The notes beneath the pieces were generated by a model, which saw nothing but the letters and a program-made list of their open reading frames with translations, was not told where the DNA came from and ran no database searches. From the NCBI RefSeq assembly GCF_019449275.2, contig NZ_JAHZQZ020000014.1, positions 558,001 through 622,000 of the forward strand: a DNA stretch of 64,000 bases. The letters run 5' to 3'. The stretch is from Microbacterium sp. HD4P20. Lineage in GTDB: Bacteria; Actinomycetota; Actinomycetes; Actinomycetales; Microbacteriaceae. Shown in pieces: positions 1-10,385 of the stretch. A program made the position numbers and the translations under genes. Each line of letters begins with the position of its first letter. Position 1 is the stretch's first letter.

Positions 1-2702
1 TTCTCGACCAGCCCGTTCAAGACCTCGAGCAGCTTGCGCACGTCCTCGAAGTGCAATCCCGTCGTGGGCTCATCCAGCACGTAGATCGACCGGCCGTTCG
101 TGCGGCGCTGCAGCTCGGTCGCGAGCTTGACGCGCTGCGCCTCGCCTCCCGACAGGGTCGTCGCCGACTGCCCGAGCCGCACGTACCCGAGCCCGACGTC
201 AACGAGAGTCTTGAGATAGCGGTGGATCGCCTGGATCGGCTCGAAGAACTCCGCGGCCTCGGCGATGGGCATCTCGAGGACTTCGGCGATGTTCTTGCCC
301 TTGTAGTGCACGGCGAGCGTGTCGCGGTTGTACCGCTTGCCGTGGCACACCTCGCAGTCCACGTACACATCGGGCAGGAAGTTCATCTCGATCTTGATCG
401 TGCCGTCACCCGAGCAGGCCTCGCAGCGCCCACCCTTGACGTTGAAGCTGAAGCGCCCCGGCAGATAGCCGCGCACCTTCGCCTCGGTCGTCTCGCTGAA
501 CAGCGTGCGGATCCGGTCGAACACGCCGGTGTAGGTGGCGGGGTTCGAGCGCGGCGTCCGGCCGATCGGCGCCTGATCGACGTGCACCACTTTGTCGAGG
601 TTGTCCAGGCCTGTCACTCGCGTGTGCTTTCCTGCCACCCGCCGAGCGCCGTTGAGGCGCGTCGCGAGCACCTGGTACAGGATGCCGTTGACCAGCGAGG
701 ACTTGCCCGACCCGCTCACGCCGGTGACCGCGGTCAGGACACCGAGAGGAAAGCCGACCGTGACGTTCTTGAGGTTGTTCTCGCGGGCGCCCACGACCGT
801 GACCTGGCGCGTCTTGTCGATCTTGCGCCGCCGCTTCGGGATGGGGATCGCGCGCCGGCCCGACAGGTAGTCGCCCGTGATCGAGGACCGATCGGCGAGA
901 AGTTCGGCGAGCGGACCGGAGTGCACCACGTCGCCGCCGTTGACGCCCGCGCCGGGCCCGATGTCGACGAGCCAGTCGGCGGCGTGGATCGTCTCCTCAT
1001 CGTGCTCGACGACGATGAGCGTGTTCCCGAGATCGCGTAGCGCGACCAGCGTCTCGATGAGACGGCGGTTGTCGCGCTGATGCAGGCCGATCGACGGCTC
1101 GTCCAGCACGTACAGCACGCCGGTCAGGCCGGATCCGATCTGCGTGGCGAGCCGGATGCGCTGCGCCTCACCGCCCGAGAGCGTCGCAGCAGCACGGCTG
1201 AGGCTCAGATAGTCCAGCCCGACGCGGATGAGGAAGTCCAGGCGCAGCCGGATCTCGCGCAGCACCTGCGCGGCGATCGTGGCCTCGCGCTCGGTGAGCG
1301 TCAGCTTCGCGAAGTACTCGCGGGCTTCGCCGAGGCTCAGGCGCGAGGCATCCGCGATGGAATGCCCGTGCACCAGCACCGCCAGCACTTCCGGCTTCAG
1401 CCGGTCGCCGTCGCAGACCGGGCACGGCACCTCGCGCAGGTACTCGGACCACCGCTGGCGCTGCGTGTCGGACTCGGCCTGCGTGTACTGCCGCTCGATG
1501 TAGGGCACGACCCCCTCGAAGCCGGACGAGTAGCGCATCTCGCGCCCGTATCGGTTCTTCCACCGCACGGTGACCTTGTAGTTCTCGCCGCGCAGCACGG
1601 CCTCGCGCACGTCGGCGGGCAGCTTCTTCCACGGCGTGTCGAGCGAGAAACCGAGATCGTTCGAGAGCCCCTCGAGCAGACGCTCGTAGTACTGGAACAG
1701 CCCCTTGCCCTGCGTGGTCCACGGGATCAGCACGCCCTCCCGGATGGAGAGGTCCTCGTCGCCGAGCATCAGGTCGACATCGACCGACATGCGGGTGCCG
1801 AGTCCTGAGCAGGTCGGGCACGCCCCGAACGGCGCGTTGAACGAGAACGTCCGAGGCTCGATCTCGGTCAGCTGCAGCGGATGCCCGTTCGGACACGCCA
1901 GCTTCTCGGAGAAGGACTGCCACGCGGCATCGCCCTCCTCGTCGACGAAGTTGACCTGCATGAGGCCGCCGGCCAGCGAGAGCGCCGTCTCGACGGAGTC
2001 GGTCACGCGGTCCAGGATGCCGGGAGCCGCCACCAGCCGGTCGACCACGACGGCGATGTCGTGCTTGTAGCTCTTCTTCAGGGTCGGTGGCTCGGCGAGC
2101 TGGATCAGCTCGCCGTCGACGATCGCACGCGCGTAGCCCTTGGCGCCGAGCTCTTTGAAGAGGTCGACGAACTCGCCCTTCTTCTGAGAGACGATCGGGG
2201 CGACGATCTGGTAGCGCGTGCGTTCGGGAAGCTCGATCAGCTGATCGGCGATCTGCTGGACGGTCTGGCGCTGGATGACCGCGCCGCACTCGGGACAATG
2301 CGGTACGCCGATCCTCGCCCACAGCAGGCGCATGTAGTCGTGGATCTCGGTGATCGTGCCCACCGTCGAGCGGGGATTGCGGTTGGTCGACTTCTGGTCG
2401 ATCGAGACCGCAGGGCTCAACCCTTCGATGAAGTCCACATCCGGCCGGTCGACCTGGCCGAGGAACTGGCGGGCGTAGGCGCTCAGGGACTCGACGTACC
2501 GGCGCTGACCCTCGGCGAAGATCGTGTCGAACGCGAGACTGGACTTGCCGGAACCCGAGAGGCCTGTGAAGACCACGAGGGAATCGCGCGGAATGTCGAG
2601 ATCGACGTCCTTGAGATTATGGACACGGGCACCGCGGACGCTGAGTTTTCCGCTGTTGTTTCCGGCAGCGTTTCCGGGCATGGCGACAGGGACGATGGGC
2701 AC
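1..2702 (-). CDS. uvrA: Excinuclease ABC subunit A (C-terminal end beyond window)
   Basis: UvrA is the damage-recognition ATPase of nucleotide excision repair; it loads UvrB on DNA in the cytoplasm. The reading frame is open to the first base of the window, so about 900 codons are present and the C-terminus is missing. Visible are the first Walker A (GLSGSGKSS), a CPEC zinc-binding pair, the first signature [12 protein letters not shown], a second Walker A (GVSGSGKSS), a second zinc module around [10 protein letters not shown], the second [12 protein letters not shown] and the Walker [10 protein letters not shown]. The start is the GTG giving MPIVPVAM; an in-frame TAG lies four codons upstream, and the only nearby alternative is ATG at 2681. 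It lies on the same strand as uvrB, as usual in Actinobacteria, but a nucleotidase and a MarR gene sit between. Confidence 0.97.
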   Translation of the reverse strand, partial: MPIVPVAMPGNAAGNNSGKLSVRGARVHNLKDVDLDIPRDSLVVFTGLSGSGKSSLAFDTIFAEGQRRYVESLSAYARQFLGQVDRPDVDFIEGLSPAVSIDQKSTNRNPRSTVGTITEIHDYMRLLWARIGVPHCPECGAVIQRQTVQQIADQLIELPERTRYQIVAPIVSQKKGEFVDLFKELGAKGYARAIVDGELIQLAEPPTLKKSYKHDIAVVVDRLVAAPGILDRVTDSVETALSLAGGLMQVNFVDEEGDAAWQSFSEKLACPNGHPLQLTEIEPRTFSFNAPFGACPTCSGLGTRMSVDVDLMLGDEDLSIREGVLIPWTTQGKGLFQYYERLLEGLSNDLGFSLDTPWKKLPADVREAVLRGENYKVTVRWKNRYGREMRYSSGFEGVVPYIERQYTQAESDTQRQRWSEYLREVPCPVCDGDRLKPEVLAVLVHGHSIADASRLSLGEAREYFAKLTLTEREATIAAQVLREIRLRLDFLIRVGLDYLSLSRAAATLSGGEAQRIRLATQIGSGLTGVLYVLDEPSIGLHQRDNRRLIETLVALRDLGNTLIVVEHDEETIHAADWLVDIGPGAGVNGGDVVHSGPLAELLADRSSITGDYLSGRRAIPIPKRRRKIDKTRQVTVVGARENNLKNVTVGFPLGVLTAVTGVSGSGKSSLVNGILYQVLATRLNGARRVAGKHTRVTGLDNLDKVVHVDQAPIGRTPRSNPATYTGVFDRIRTLFSETTEAKVRGYLPGRFSFNVKGGRCEACSGDGTIKIEMNFLPDVYVDCEVCHGKRYNRDTLAVHYKGKNIAEVLEMPIAEAAEFFEPIQAIHRYLKTLVDVGLGYVRLGQSATTLSGGEAQRVKLATELQRRTNGRSIYVLDEPTTGLHFEDVRKLLEVLNGLVE

Positions 2703-2767
2703 CCGACAAGTCTAGGTGGGGCCTCCGACATGGGACCTGGGAGCCGGACTCGGTCGGCGAAGACTCA

Positions 2768-2800
2768 GGATGCCGCGGGGCGCTCGGCCCCGCGGCATCC
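2768..2800 (-). terminator. GC-rich hairpin terminator after the nucleotidase gene
   Basis: A perfect 14-bp stem (2768-2781 GGATGCCGCGGGGC, 2787-2800) encloses a 5-nt loop. It lies 25 bases past the stop of the nucleotidase gene and before uvrA on the same strand. There is no T tract, which is common for actinobacterial terminators. Assignment as terminator is inferred from position and stem strength. Confidence 0.65.
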
Positions 2801-2824
2801 GTCTGTCACCGGTGGCTCTCCCGA

Positions 2825-4726
2825 TCAGGGAGCGGGAGGAATCGTGAACGAACCGACCGGACCGAACCGGCGGTACGTGTCGTTCTCGATCGTGAGGTCC
2901 GGGTAGTTGGCCGCCGTGATGGTGCCCACCTCGGCCACCCAGTCGGCCAATGCGGTCTGGTACGTCACCCCGAGCGTCGTGAACGGAACATCGTCCAGCG
3001 GGTAGTTGTCGCCGCCGCGGAACGTGAAGTCGTTCGTCACGAACCAGAACGTCTCGTCAGGGGCGACGACGACACCGCCGGAGACGACCGTGACGCGCGT
3101 GCCGTCGGCCTTGGTGACCACGGCCTCGCGGATCCGCTCGCCCGGCGTGACGATCGTGGTGGGCGCCTCGAAGACCTGTGCCTGAGCCGCCGGGTCGTAG
3201 ACGAACTCCACGCCACTCCACTGTCCGAATCGGCCGTTGCCCGTCGCCGGCAGCGACGACACACTGTGCTCCAGTACCTGCTTGAGCTTCTCGCCGTCGA
3301 TCTCGGCGATCGACACGAGGTTGAAGAAGGCCCCGATGTCGAACGTCGTCAGCTCGGTGACGTCGGAGCCGGGGGCGACCTGCACGTTGTTGCGGATGCC
3401 GCCGCTGTTGAGCAGTGTGACATCGGCCTGGCCGACGCCGTATTCTCCGGCCCGGTCCCGAGCGGCCTCCATCATCGCGTCAGTGAACAGGTCGCCGACG
3501 TTGGTCTCGCGGAAGCGGACCGGCGGGTTCGCACCGTCGAGCCACACCTCGGTGGTGGCGAGGACGTTGTCGGCGAGGGCCGATACGTACTCGGCGACCG
3601 GCGCCTCGACGTTATCGGCGATGAACGGGTCGCGCGGACCGTCCAGCGGCACCGGAATCAGAGCCGACTGCTCCTCGACGACGTCGATGACCTCGCCCTG
3701 CTTGTCGAAGCGCAGCACCAGACGGCCGATGTCGCGGTAGTTGCCCACGGTCGTGACGACGGGGACCGGGTTGCCGTCGGCGTCTGTCGCGGTCGCGGGG
3801 AACGGGTCCAGCCGCTCGACGCCGCCGCCGGCGATGGCGGCGTCCACACCGGTGATCTCACCGATGAGCTCGACATCGCTCGCGATGCTCTGCAGGTGGC
3901 TGGACAGGATGATGATGTCGACACCATCAGCCGTCAGCGCGTCCACTTCGGCCTGGACAGCCTCGGCGGCATCCGACGTGGTGACGTTGCGAGGGCTCGA
4001 GATGGACCGCAGGTCCTCGTAGATCGCACCGACGACCCCGATCTGACGGCCATCCTTCTCCACCACGGTGCTGCCGGCGATGCGCCCCTCGTCTTCGAGT
4101 GCGGCGAGCCGTGGCTCACCCGAGACGTCGAGGTTCGCCGAGACGAAGGGGATGTCACCGGTCGCCTCGATGAAGTCCGCGAGCAGGTCGGGGCCGAGGT
4201 CGAACTCGTGGTTGCCGATCGTGATCGCGTCGAAGCCGCCCTCGGTGTAGACGAGCGCGTCGTAGAACGTGCCGTCCGGGCTGTTGAGCGAAGCGTTGAG
4301 CCTCGGGCCCGAAAGGTAGTTGTCGCCAGAGGAGATCGTGATCGCCGCGCGCGGGTTCAGCTTCTCATGCACCTGCTTGGCGCGCGGGCTGGCCTGAGGG
4401 GGCAGAGTGCTGGCAGCCGGGGCTTCGCCCTCGGCTTGCAGGTTCTTGAGGTCGGCGACGAACCGGGCAACGCCGGGGTCGGAAGCGGTCGGCAGGAGCG
4501 CGGACTCACCGTCATTGATGTGCAGCACTGTGAGCTCGAAGGTCCCGGCGGCGGCGGGAGGAGGGCCGCCGTGCCCGTTGCCGTTGCCACCGGGATTGCT
4601 CGGCGGCGCCGCCTGGGCGGGGGCGATACCACCGACCGCGAGGGCCAGGGCGGCGACGCCCGAGAGGGCCCCGACGGCGAGATGCCGGCGGACGGGATTG
4701 GGGTCGGACTTTGACCGAGATCGCAT
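2825..4726 (-). CDS. Secreted 5'-nucleotidase/metallophosphatase family protein, variant metal site
   Basis: Predicted exported metallophosphoesterase that would release phosphate from nucleotides outside the membrane. Residues 1-40 form a Sec signal peptide with an AQA cleavage site, followed by a Gly/Pro-rich linker. The calcineurin-like domain starts at about 62 with HINDGES (69-75), SSGDNY (132-137), ITIGNHEFDLG (168-178) and SSHLQS (275-280); the C-terminal 5'-nucleotidase domain spans about 380-600 (NSGGIRNN, RGGDNYPLDD). Oddities: the canonical DxH of the first motif is DGE here, and the place of the usual GHSH ligands reads AGGGVERL (299-306). This looks like a family variant rather than decay, since everything else is intact. 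GAGGAA precedes the ATG by a good distance. A 14-bp hairpin follows the stop. Substrate cannot be told from sequence. Confidence 0.88.
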   Translation of the reverse strand: MRSRSKSDPNPVRRHLAVGALSGVAALALAVGGIAPAQAAPPSNPGGNGNGHGGPPPAAAGTFELTVLHINDGESALLPTASDPGVARFVADLKNLQAEGEAPAASTLPPQASPRAKQVHEKLNPRAAITISSGDNYLSGPRLNASLNSPDGTFYDALVYTEGGFDAITIGNHEFDLGPDLLADFIEATGDIPFVSANLDVSGEPRLAALEDEGRIAGSTVVEKDGRQIGVVGAIYEDLRSISSPRNVTTSDAAEAVQAEVDALTADGVDIIILSSHLQSIASDVELIGEITGVDAAIAGGGVERLDPFPATATDADGNPVPVVTTVGNYRDIGRLVLRFDKQGEVIDVVEEQSALIPVPLDGPRDPFIADNVEAPVAEYVSALADNVLATTEVWLDGANPPVRFRETNVGDLFTDAMMEAARDRAGEYGVGQADVTLLNSGGIRNNVQVAPGSDVTELTTFDIGAFFNLVSIAEIDGEKLKQVLEHSVSSLPATGNGRFGQWSGVEFVYDPAAQAQVFEAPTTIVTPGERIREAVVTKADGTRVTVVSGGVVVAPDETFWFVTNDFTFRGGDNYPLDDVPFTTLGVTYQTALADWVAEVGTITAANYPDLTIENDTYRRFGPVGSFTIPPAP

Positions 4727-4896
4727 GGGGTTTCCTCTTCATCGGACCGGGTAGGACGATTCGGCGTGTGCGAAGGGGTTCGACGCCTCACGCCAGGGCG
4801 AGCCTAGGAGTTTCCCGTGAGTATGCCAACGGTCATGAGAAGGAGCTCATCGAAGGGCAACGCAATCGAGACCCGCTCGTCGGTCGCGGACCCAAA

Positions 4897-5346
4897 TCAG
4901 AGGGTGCCGCCACCGGCGAAGCGGACCAGTGCATCGCGCAAGCCCGCAACCTCGGCGGCATCCATTCCGGTCGCCGCCATCACGCGCCGCGGAACATCGA
5001 GGGCTTCGCCTCGGAGCGCCAGTCCTGCCGGAGTGAGATCGATGTCGAGGATCCGCTCGTCGGTGGCACGGCGGGTCCGCGTGACCCTCCCCTGCACCTC
5101 CAGGCGCTTCACCAGGGGCGACAACGTGGCGGGTTCCAGCGCGAGCGCGGCCGCGAGGTCTCCCAGCGAGCGCGGCGAGTCTTCCCACAGCGCGAGCATC
5201 ACCAGGTACTGCGGATGGGTGAGGCCGAGCGGCTCGAGGATCGGTCGGTAGATGCCGACGACATTGCGTGCGGCGGTGACCAGGGCGAAGCACACCTGGT
5301 TGTCGAGTTTGAGCAGGTCGTCCGGGGAGGGTGTTGCGGCAGTCAC
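4897..5346 (-). CDS. MarR/OhrR-type transcriptional regulator
   Basis: 149-residue winged-helix repressor of the MarR family. The N-terminal LDNQVCFAL segment, with a single reactive-type cysteine (Cys19), and LGLTHPQYLVMLALWED match the OhrR subgroup, whose members sense organic hydroperoxides by oxidation of that cysteine. The recognition region is ALEPATLSPLVKRLEVQGRV and the wing holds RRATDERI. No ohr peroxidase gene adjoins it; the divergent neighbour is a small zinc-ribbon protein. The 41-bp gap between them carries two overlapping palindromes that are probable operators. Peroxide sensing is inferred from family resemblance; the target set is unknown. Confidence 0.88.
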   Translation of the reverse strand: MTAATPSPDDLLKLDNQVCFALVTAARNVVGIYRPILEPLGLTHPQYLVMLALWEDSPRSLGDLAAALALEPATLSPLVKRLEVQGRVTRTRRATDERILDIDLTPAGLALRGEALDVPRRVMAATGMDAAEVAGLRDALVRFAGGGTL

Positions 5347-5363
5347 CAGTGAATCCTAGCGAC

Positions 5364-5382
5364 CTAATCATTAGTACACTAA
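5364..5382. promoter_or_regulatory. Overlapping palindromic operators between OhrR-like gene and divergent ORF
   Basis: Two perfect dyads overlap: CTAATcATTAG (5364-5374) and TTAGTacACTAA (5371-5382). They are AT-rich islands in a very GC-rich region and lie in the 41 bp separating the divergent starts at 5346 and 5388. A MarR dimer would bind such sites and could control both genes. Position and symmetry are seen; binding is inferred. Confidence 0.6.
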
Positions 5383-5387
5383 CTATC

Positions 5388-5642
5388 ATGACGAATCCGG
5401 ATGACCCTCGCACCAGCAGACGGCCGCTCCGCGAACGGGTGCGGGAGGCAGGCGGGTGGTATCAGTGGATCAACGCGACGCTGATCCGGGCTGCGGGCCC
5501 CCCCGCCGTCGGGCCGTACGAGGCGGCTCCCCCACCCTCGGCGGCGGAACGCGCCGAACGCGCGTGCCCACTATGCGGAGCCCCGATCTCGCGGCACGAT
5601 ATCGACCGGTCCGGTCCGAAGCCGCTCATGCACTGCCCGTAG
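5388..5642 (+). CDS. Small zinc-ribbon-like protein, function unknown
   Basis: 84-residue protein (MTNPDDPRTSRRPLRERVRE...) with no signal peptide or membrane segment. The C-terminal half has CPLCG, two histidines (SRHD region) and a final HCP, which together resemble a small metal-binding ribbon. The start is ATG 5388, just past the operator palindromes; an upstream in-frame ATG at 5331 would run through the MarR start and operator and is unlikely. Because it shares its promoter region with the OhrR-like repressor it may be under its control. I do not recognise a named family. Confidence 0.6.
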   Translation: MTNPDDPRTSRRPLRERVREAGGWYQWINATLIRAAGPPAVGPYEAAPPPSAAERAERACPLCGAPISRHDIDRSGPKPLMHCP

Positions 5643-5663
5643 CGGCCGGGCGCGCGCTCGGCG

Positions 5664-7745
<2,082 letters not shown>

Positions 7746-7799
7746 ACCTCAAGCGTAGGCGGCCCCTCCGACATCGGGGCCGGCAGACGCATCGCAGCG

Positions 7800-7817
7800 G
7801 GCGTGGGGGCCCACGCC
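7800..7817 (-). terminator. Short hairpin between the Gly-rich ORF and uvrB
   Basis: GGCGTGGG (7800-7807) pairs with CCCACGCC (7810-7817). A second stem, GGCCCC/GGGGCC (7761-7766 and 7776-7781), follows. Both lie in the 93-bp gap after the stop at 7839. They may be a weak terminator or leader structure for uvrB; there is no T tract. Confidence 0.35.
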
Positions 7818-7838
7818 ACCGGCCGCGCCGACGAGCGG

Positions 7839-8501
7839 TCAGCCTCCGAACCCGCCTCCGCCGTCGAACCCGCCGCCGAAGCCTCCGAATCCTCCGTCGA
7901 ACCCGCCGCCCATCCCGCCGTCGGCGCCGCCGGCGCCCGCCGCGCCGCCGTCGAAGCCGGCACCCGGATCGTAGGTCTCACCGATCCAGCCGGGCTCGGA
8001 CGCGAGGTGGAGCGATCCGGCACCCATCGTGTAATAGGTCATCACCGCGGTGGAGGCGAGAACGTTGTTCGCCATGAGCAGCATGACGCCGCTGCTCGCG
8101 AGCAGTCCGCGCACGTCCAGGCCGTCGCGCGCATCGACCCACGGGAGGTCGTCGCCCCGAGGGTCGGCTCGCGTCGCCGTCGCCGTCACCGTGCCAGACC
8201 CGTCTCCGCCCCCGGCCGCTCGCCGGGCGCGGTGCTCCTCCGCCCGGCGGACGAGCCGCGCCAGCACCGTCGGGTCGTCCGTGGCGGCATCGCGCTCGGA
8301 ATCCGCCATGAACGGACGCAGCTGCTCGAACATCGCGCGGCGCCGCTCGGCGGGCACTTCTCGGAACGCAGAGGCGTGGGCACTCTCGATCACCGACGCC
8401 GGCAGTGTGTTGAGCAGGTAGACGTACCGCGCGATGCGCTCTTCCTCGCTCAATGCCTGGTACGGCGTCCGGCGCCGCCGGAATCTCGAAAGCACGCCCA
8501 T
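7839..8501 (-). CDS. Hypothetical protein with glycine-rich tail
   Basis: 220 residues, no recognised family. It starts with a basic patch (FRRRRTP), then a helical, charged region (about 15-105) containing LSEEERIARYVYLLNTLPASVIESAHASAFREVP in overlapping helices. A short hydrophobic stretch lies around 130-150 (GLLASSGVMLLMANNVLAS). The last 45 residues are almost only Gly, Phe, Asp and Ala (GGFDGG repeats). The stretch at 130-150 could be a single membrane segment placing the low-complexity tail outside, but this is uncertain. It is sandwiched between coaE (26 bp upstream) and uvrB, so it is probably co-transcribed with coaE. Confidence 0.75.
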   Translation of the reverse strand: MGVLSRFRRRRTPYQALSEEERIARYVYLLNTLPASVIESAHASAFREVPAERRRAMFEQLRPFMADSERDAATDDPTVLARLVRRAEEHRARRAAGGGDGSGTVTATATRADPRGDDLPWVDARDGLDVRGLLASSGVMLLMANNVLASTAVMTYYTMGAGSLHLASEPGWIGETYDPGAGFDGGAAGAGGADGGMGGGFDGGFGGFGGGFDGGGGFGG

Positions 8502-8527
8502 GTGAACCTCCGCCTGTGCGAGAAAGC

Positions 8528-9157
8528 CTACGCCTCGCTCGCTGCGGCGCGGGCCGCGATGTGCTCATTCAGCCGCTGCCACACCTCGTCGACCTGCCGA
8601 AGGGTGTCCTCGAGCGCACCATCGGTGTCGATGACGACATCCGCCACAGCCAGCCTGTCCTCGTCCGATGCCTGCGAGGCGATGCGCGCATCCGCGTCGG
8701 AGCCGCTCATGCCGCGCAGCTCGACCAGCCGGCGCCGTCGCACGTCGGCCGGTGCGTGGGCGACGATGACGAGCTCCCACGGATCGCCCACGCGGGCTTC
8801 GACGAGAAGCGGGACGTCGTACACCACGACGGTCGCGGGGTCGTCGGCCAGGGCCTCCGCGAAACGCCGTGCCGACTCCGCGCGCACTGCCGGGTGCACG
8901 ATCGCGTTCAGCTGTGCGACCGCGGCCTCGTCGCCGAACACCCGAGCCCCCAGTGCGGCCCGATCGAGCGACCCGTCGGTTCGGAGCATCCGCTCGCCGA
9001 ATTCCGCCGCGATCGCGGCGAGCACCCGCGAGCCCGGCTGTTGCACGTCGCGGACGAGCTGATCGGCATCGACGATCACGGCTCCGTGTTCGGCGAGCCG
9101 CCGGGCGATCGTGGACTTACCCGACGCGATGCCGCCGGTGAGTGCGACGAGAGGCAT
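8528..9157 (-). CDS. coaE: Dephospho-CoA kinase
   Basis: Last step of coenzyme A synthesis: ATP-dependent phosphorylation of dephospho-CoA. 209 residues from ATG 9157 (MPLVALTGGIASGKST), which puts the P-loop at residues 8-16 as usual. Also visible are the substrate-binding VIDADQLVRDVQQPGS, the DVPLLVEARVGDPWELVIVAHA segment and the lid with RRRRLVELRG. A longer frame exists upstream but starts within a non-conserved stretch. The gene is divergent from the response regulator across about 370 bp. Confidence 0.95.
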   Translation of the reverse strand: MPLVALTGGIASGKSTIARRLAEHGAVIVDADQLVRDVQQPGSRVLAAIAAEFGERMLRTDGSLDRAALGARVFGDEAAVAQLNAIVHPAVRAESARRFAEALADDPATVVVYDVPLLVEARVGDPWELVIVAHAPADVRRRRLVELRGMSGSDADARIASQASDEDRLAVADVVIDTDGALEDTLRQVDEVWQRLNEHIAARAAASEA

Positions 9158-9222
9158 GATTCGAGGATGCCACGACCGCACCCCTGGGGCGCGCACACGC
9201 GGCCACGGATCCTGGGCGCTTC

Positions 9223-9250
9223 CTGAGCCGGGCTTGAGCCTGGTCTGAGG
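9223..9250. promoter_or_regulatory. Three 11-bp-phased TGAG direct repeats, probable response-regulator site
   Basis: TGAG occurs at 9224, 9235 and 9246, exactly 11 bp apart, within similar decamers (CCTGAGCCGG, CTTGAGCCTG, TCTGAGGACG). OmpR/PhoB-family regulators typically bind direct repeats with one-turn spacing. The repeats sit between divergent coaE and the OmpR-family response-regulator gene, so autoregulation is plausible. Repeats are seen; binding is inferred. Confidence 0.5.
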
Positions 9251-9336
9251 ACGCGGCGGTACCGTCGAGGCACCCGAGAAGACAGGCCCGCCTGCGGACC
9301 TGGGGAGGGCGCGGCACAACCGTCGGAGGTGGCGAA

Positions 9337-9528
9337 GTGACGTCTGGCGACTGCCCGTCCTATCGCACGCGCCGTGCCGGCATCAGGCGCGGCGGGGTCT
9401 GTTCTGGGCACGGCGGAGCGGCGACCGTGGGGGCGGTCGCCGCTCCCGCCGATGCGCGCCGGTGCGCGGGGCGGGACAAGGGGAATGGTCCCGCCCTCCA
9501 CGGCGCCTATCCGGAGGGAGCGCGCTGA
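9337..9528 (+). CDS. Possible 63-codon upstream ORF coupled to the response regulator
   Basis: A GTG at 9337 follows GGAGG with ordinary spacing and opens a 63-codon frame (MTSGDCPSYRTRRAG...) whose TGA overlaps the response regulator ATG in a TGATG arrangement. It resembles no family I know and is Arg/Gly/Ala-rich, as random GC-rich frames often are. The two hairpins at 9415 and 9469 lie inside it, so translation of this frame could open or close them. Whether it is made is unknown. Confidence 0.35.
   Translation: MTSGDCPSYRTRRAGIRRGGVCSGHGGAATVGAVAAPADARRCAGRDKGNGPALHGAYPEGAR
9415..9446 (+). promoter_or_regulatory. 12-bp perfect hairpin in the response-regulator leader
   Basis: GGAGCGGCGACC (9415-9426) pairs perfectly with 9435-9446 around an 8-nt G-rich loop. 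It lies about 80 bases before the response regulator start and is followed by a second hairpin. No T tract follows, so it is more likely a leader structure than a simple terminator. Confidence 0.45.
9469..9496 (+). promoter_or_regulatory. Second leader hairpin (9-bp stem)
   Basis: GGGCGGGAC (9469-9477) pairs with GTCCCGCCC (9488-9496) around a 10-nt loop. It ends 16 bases before the GGAGGG ribosome-binding site of the response regulator. Together with the hairpin at 9415 it could influence translation or readthrough. Confidence 0.4.
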
Positions 9529-10364
9529 TGCCCGGTGTGGAGCACCCGTTCCGCGCCGTGTTCTGGGATATCATGGCCGACGACATCCAGGATCCGGTGA
9601 GCGAGTCACCGGATGCGGAAGGTGCATCGGTGGAAGAGTCGCGCGTGGCCGTCGTCATCGAAGACGAGGAGGACATCCGCTCGCTCCTGTCGACCGTCCT
9701 CGCTCAGGCCGGATTCGACGTGCACGGCGCCGGAGACGGGCCGACCGGCATCGAGCTGGTGCGCCGGCATCTCCCGCTCGTCACGACCCTCGACGTCAAC
9801 ATGCCCGGCATCGACGGATTCGAAACCGCCAAGCGCATCCGGGCGATCAGCCCGACCTATATCGTGATGCTCAGCGCCCGCACCGAGGAGATCGACGCGC
9901 TGCAGGGACTCGAGGCGGGAGCGGACGACTACGTCGCCAAGCCTTTCCGGCCCCGTGAGTTGCGGGCGCGCATCGACGCCATGCTCCGGCGCCCTCGCCA
10001 CGTGGCGTCGGGCGGCGGCGGCGCCGCCGTGGAGCCCGCCTCAGGCTGGCGGGAGCATCATGGCCTGCGGCTGAACGCCGAGACGCGGCTCGTGACCGTC
10101 GACGACGAAGATGTCGATCTCACCCGCAGCGAGTTCGACATCCTCGCCGATCTTCTGGCGGCCGGGCGCCGCGTGCGTGCCAAGTCGGACCTCGCACTGA
10201 TGCTACGAGGCGAGCAGCACACCGGCTTCGAATTCGTGAGCGACAGCGACGCCCGCGCGATCGAGGTGCACGTCGCGAATCTGCGCCGCAAGCTCGGCGA
10301 GTCGCCGTCCCAGCCACGATGGATCGAGACCGTCCGCGGAGTGGGCTACCGGCTGACCGCGTGA
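9528..10364 (+). CDS. OmpR/PhoB-family response regulator
   Basis: 278-residue two-component regulator from ATG 9528, chosen for GGAGGG nine bases upstream. Residues 1-38 are an extra N-terminal extension; translation could also begin at ATG 9573 (MADDIQD). The receiver domain (about 39-155) has acidic residues VIEDEED (43-49), phospho-acceptor Asp89 (TLDVNMPG) and Lys138 (YVAKPF). The C-terminal winged helix (about 185-276) shows LTRSEFDILADLLA, VHVANLRRKLGE and TVRGVGYRLT, typical of the PhoB class. The likely partner kinase is encoded convergently at 11543-13219. The upstream region carries phased repeats and hairpins. Confidence 0.93.
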   Translation: MPGVEHPFRAVFWDIMADDIQDPVSESPDAEGASVEESRVAVVIEDEEDIRSLLSTVLAQAGFDVHGAGDGPTGIELVRRHLPLVTTLDVNMPGIDGFETAKRIRAISPTYIVMLSARTEEIDALQGLEAGADDYVAKPFRPRELRARIDAMLRRPRHVASGGGGAAVEPASGWREHHGLRLNAETRLVTVDDEDVDLTRSEFDILADLLAAGRRVRAKSDLALMLRGEQHTGFEFVSDSDARAIEVHVANLRRKLGESPSQPRWIETVRGVGYRLTA

Positions 10365-10385
10365 GGGTTCCGGCCGGGGATACCG

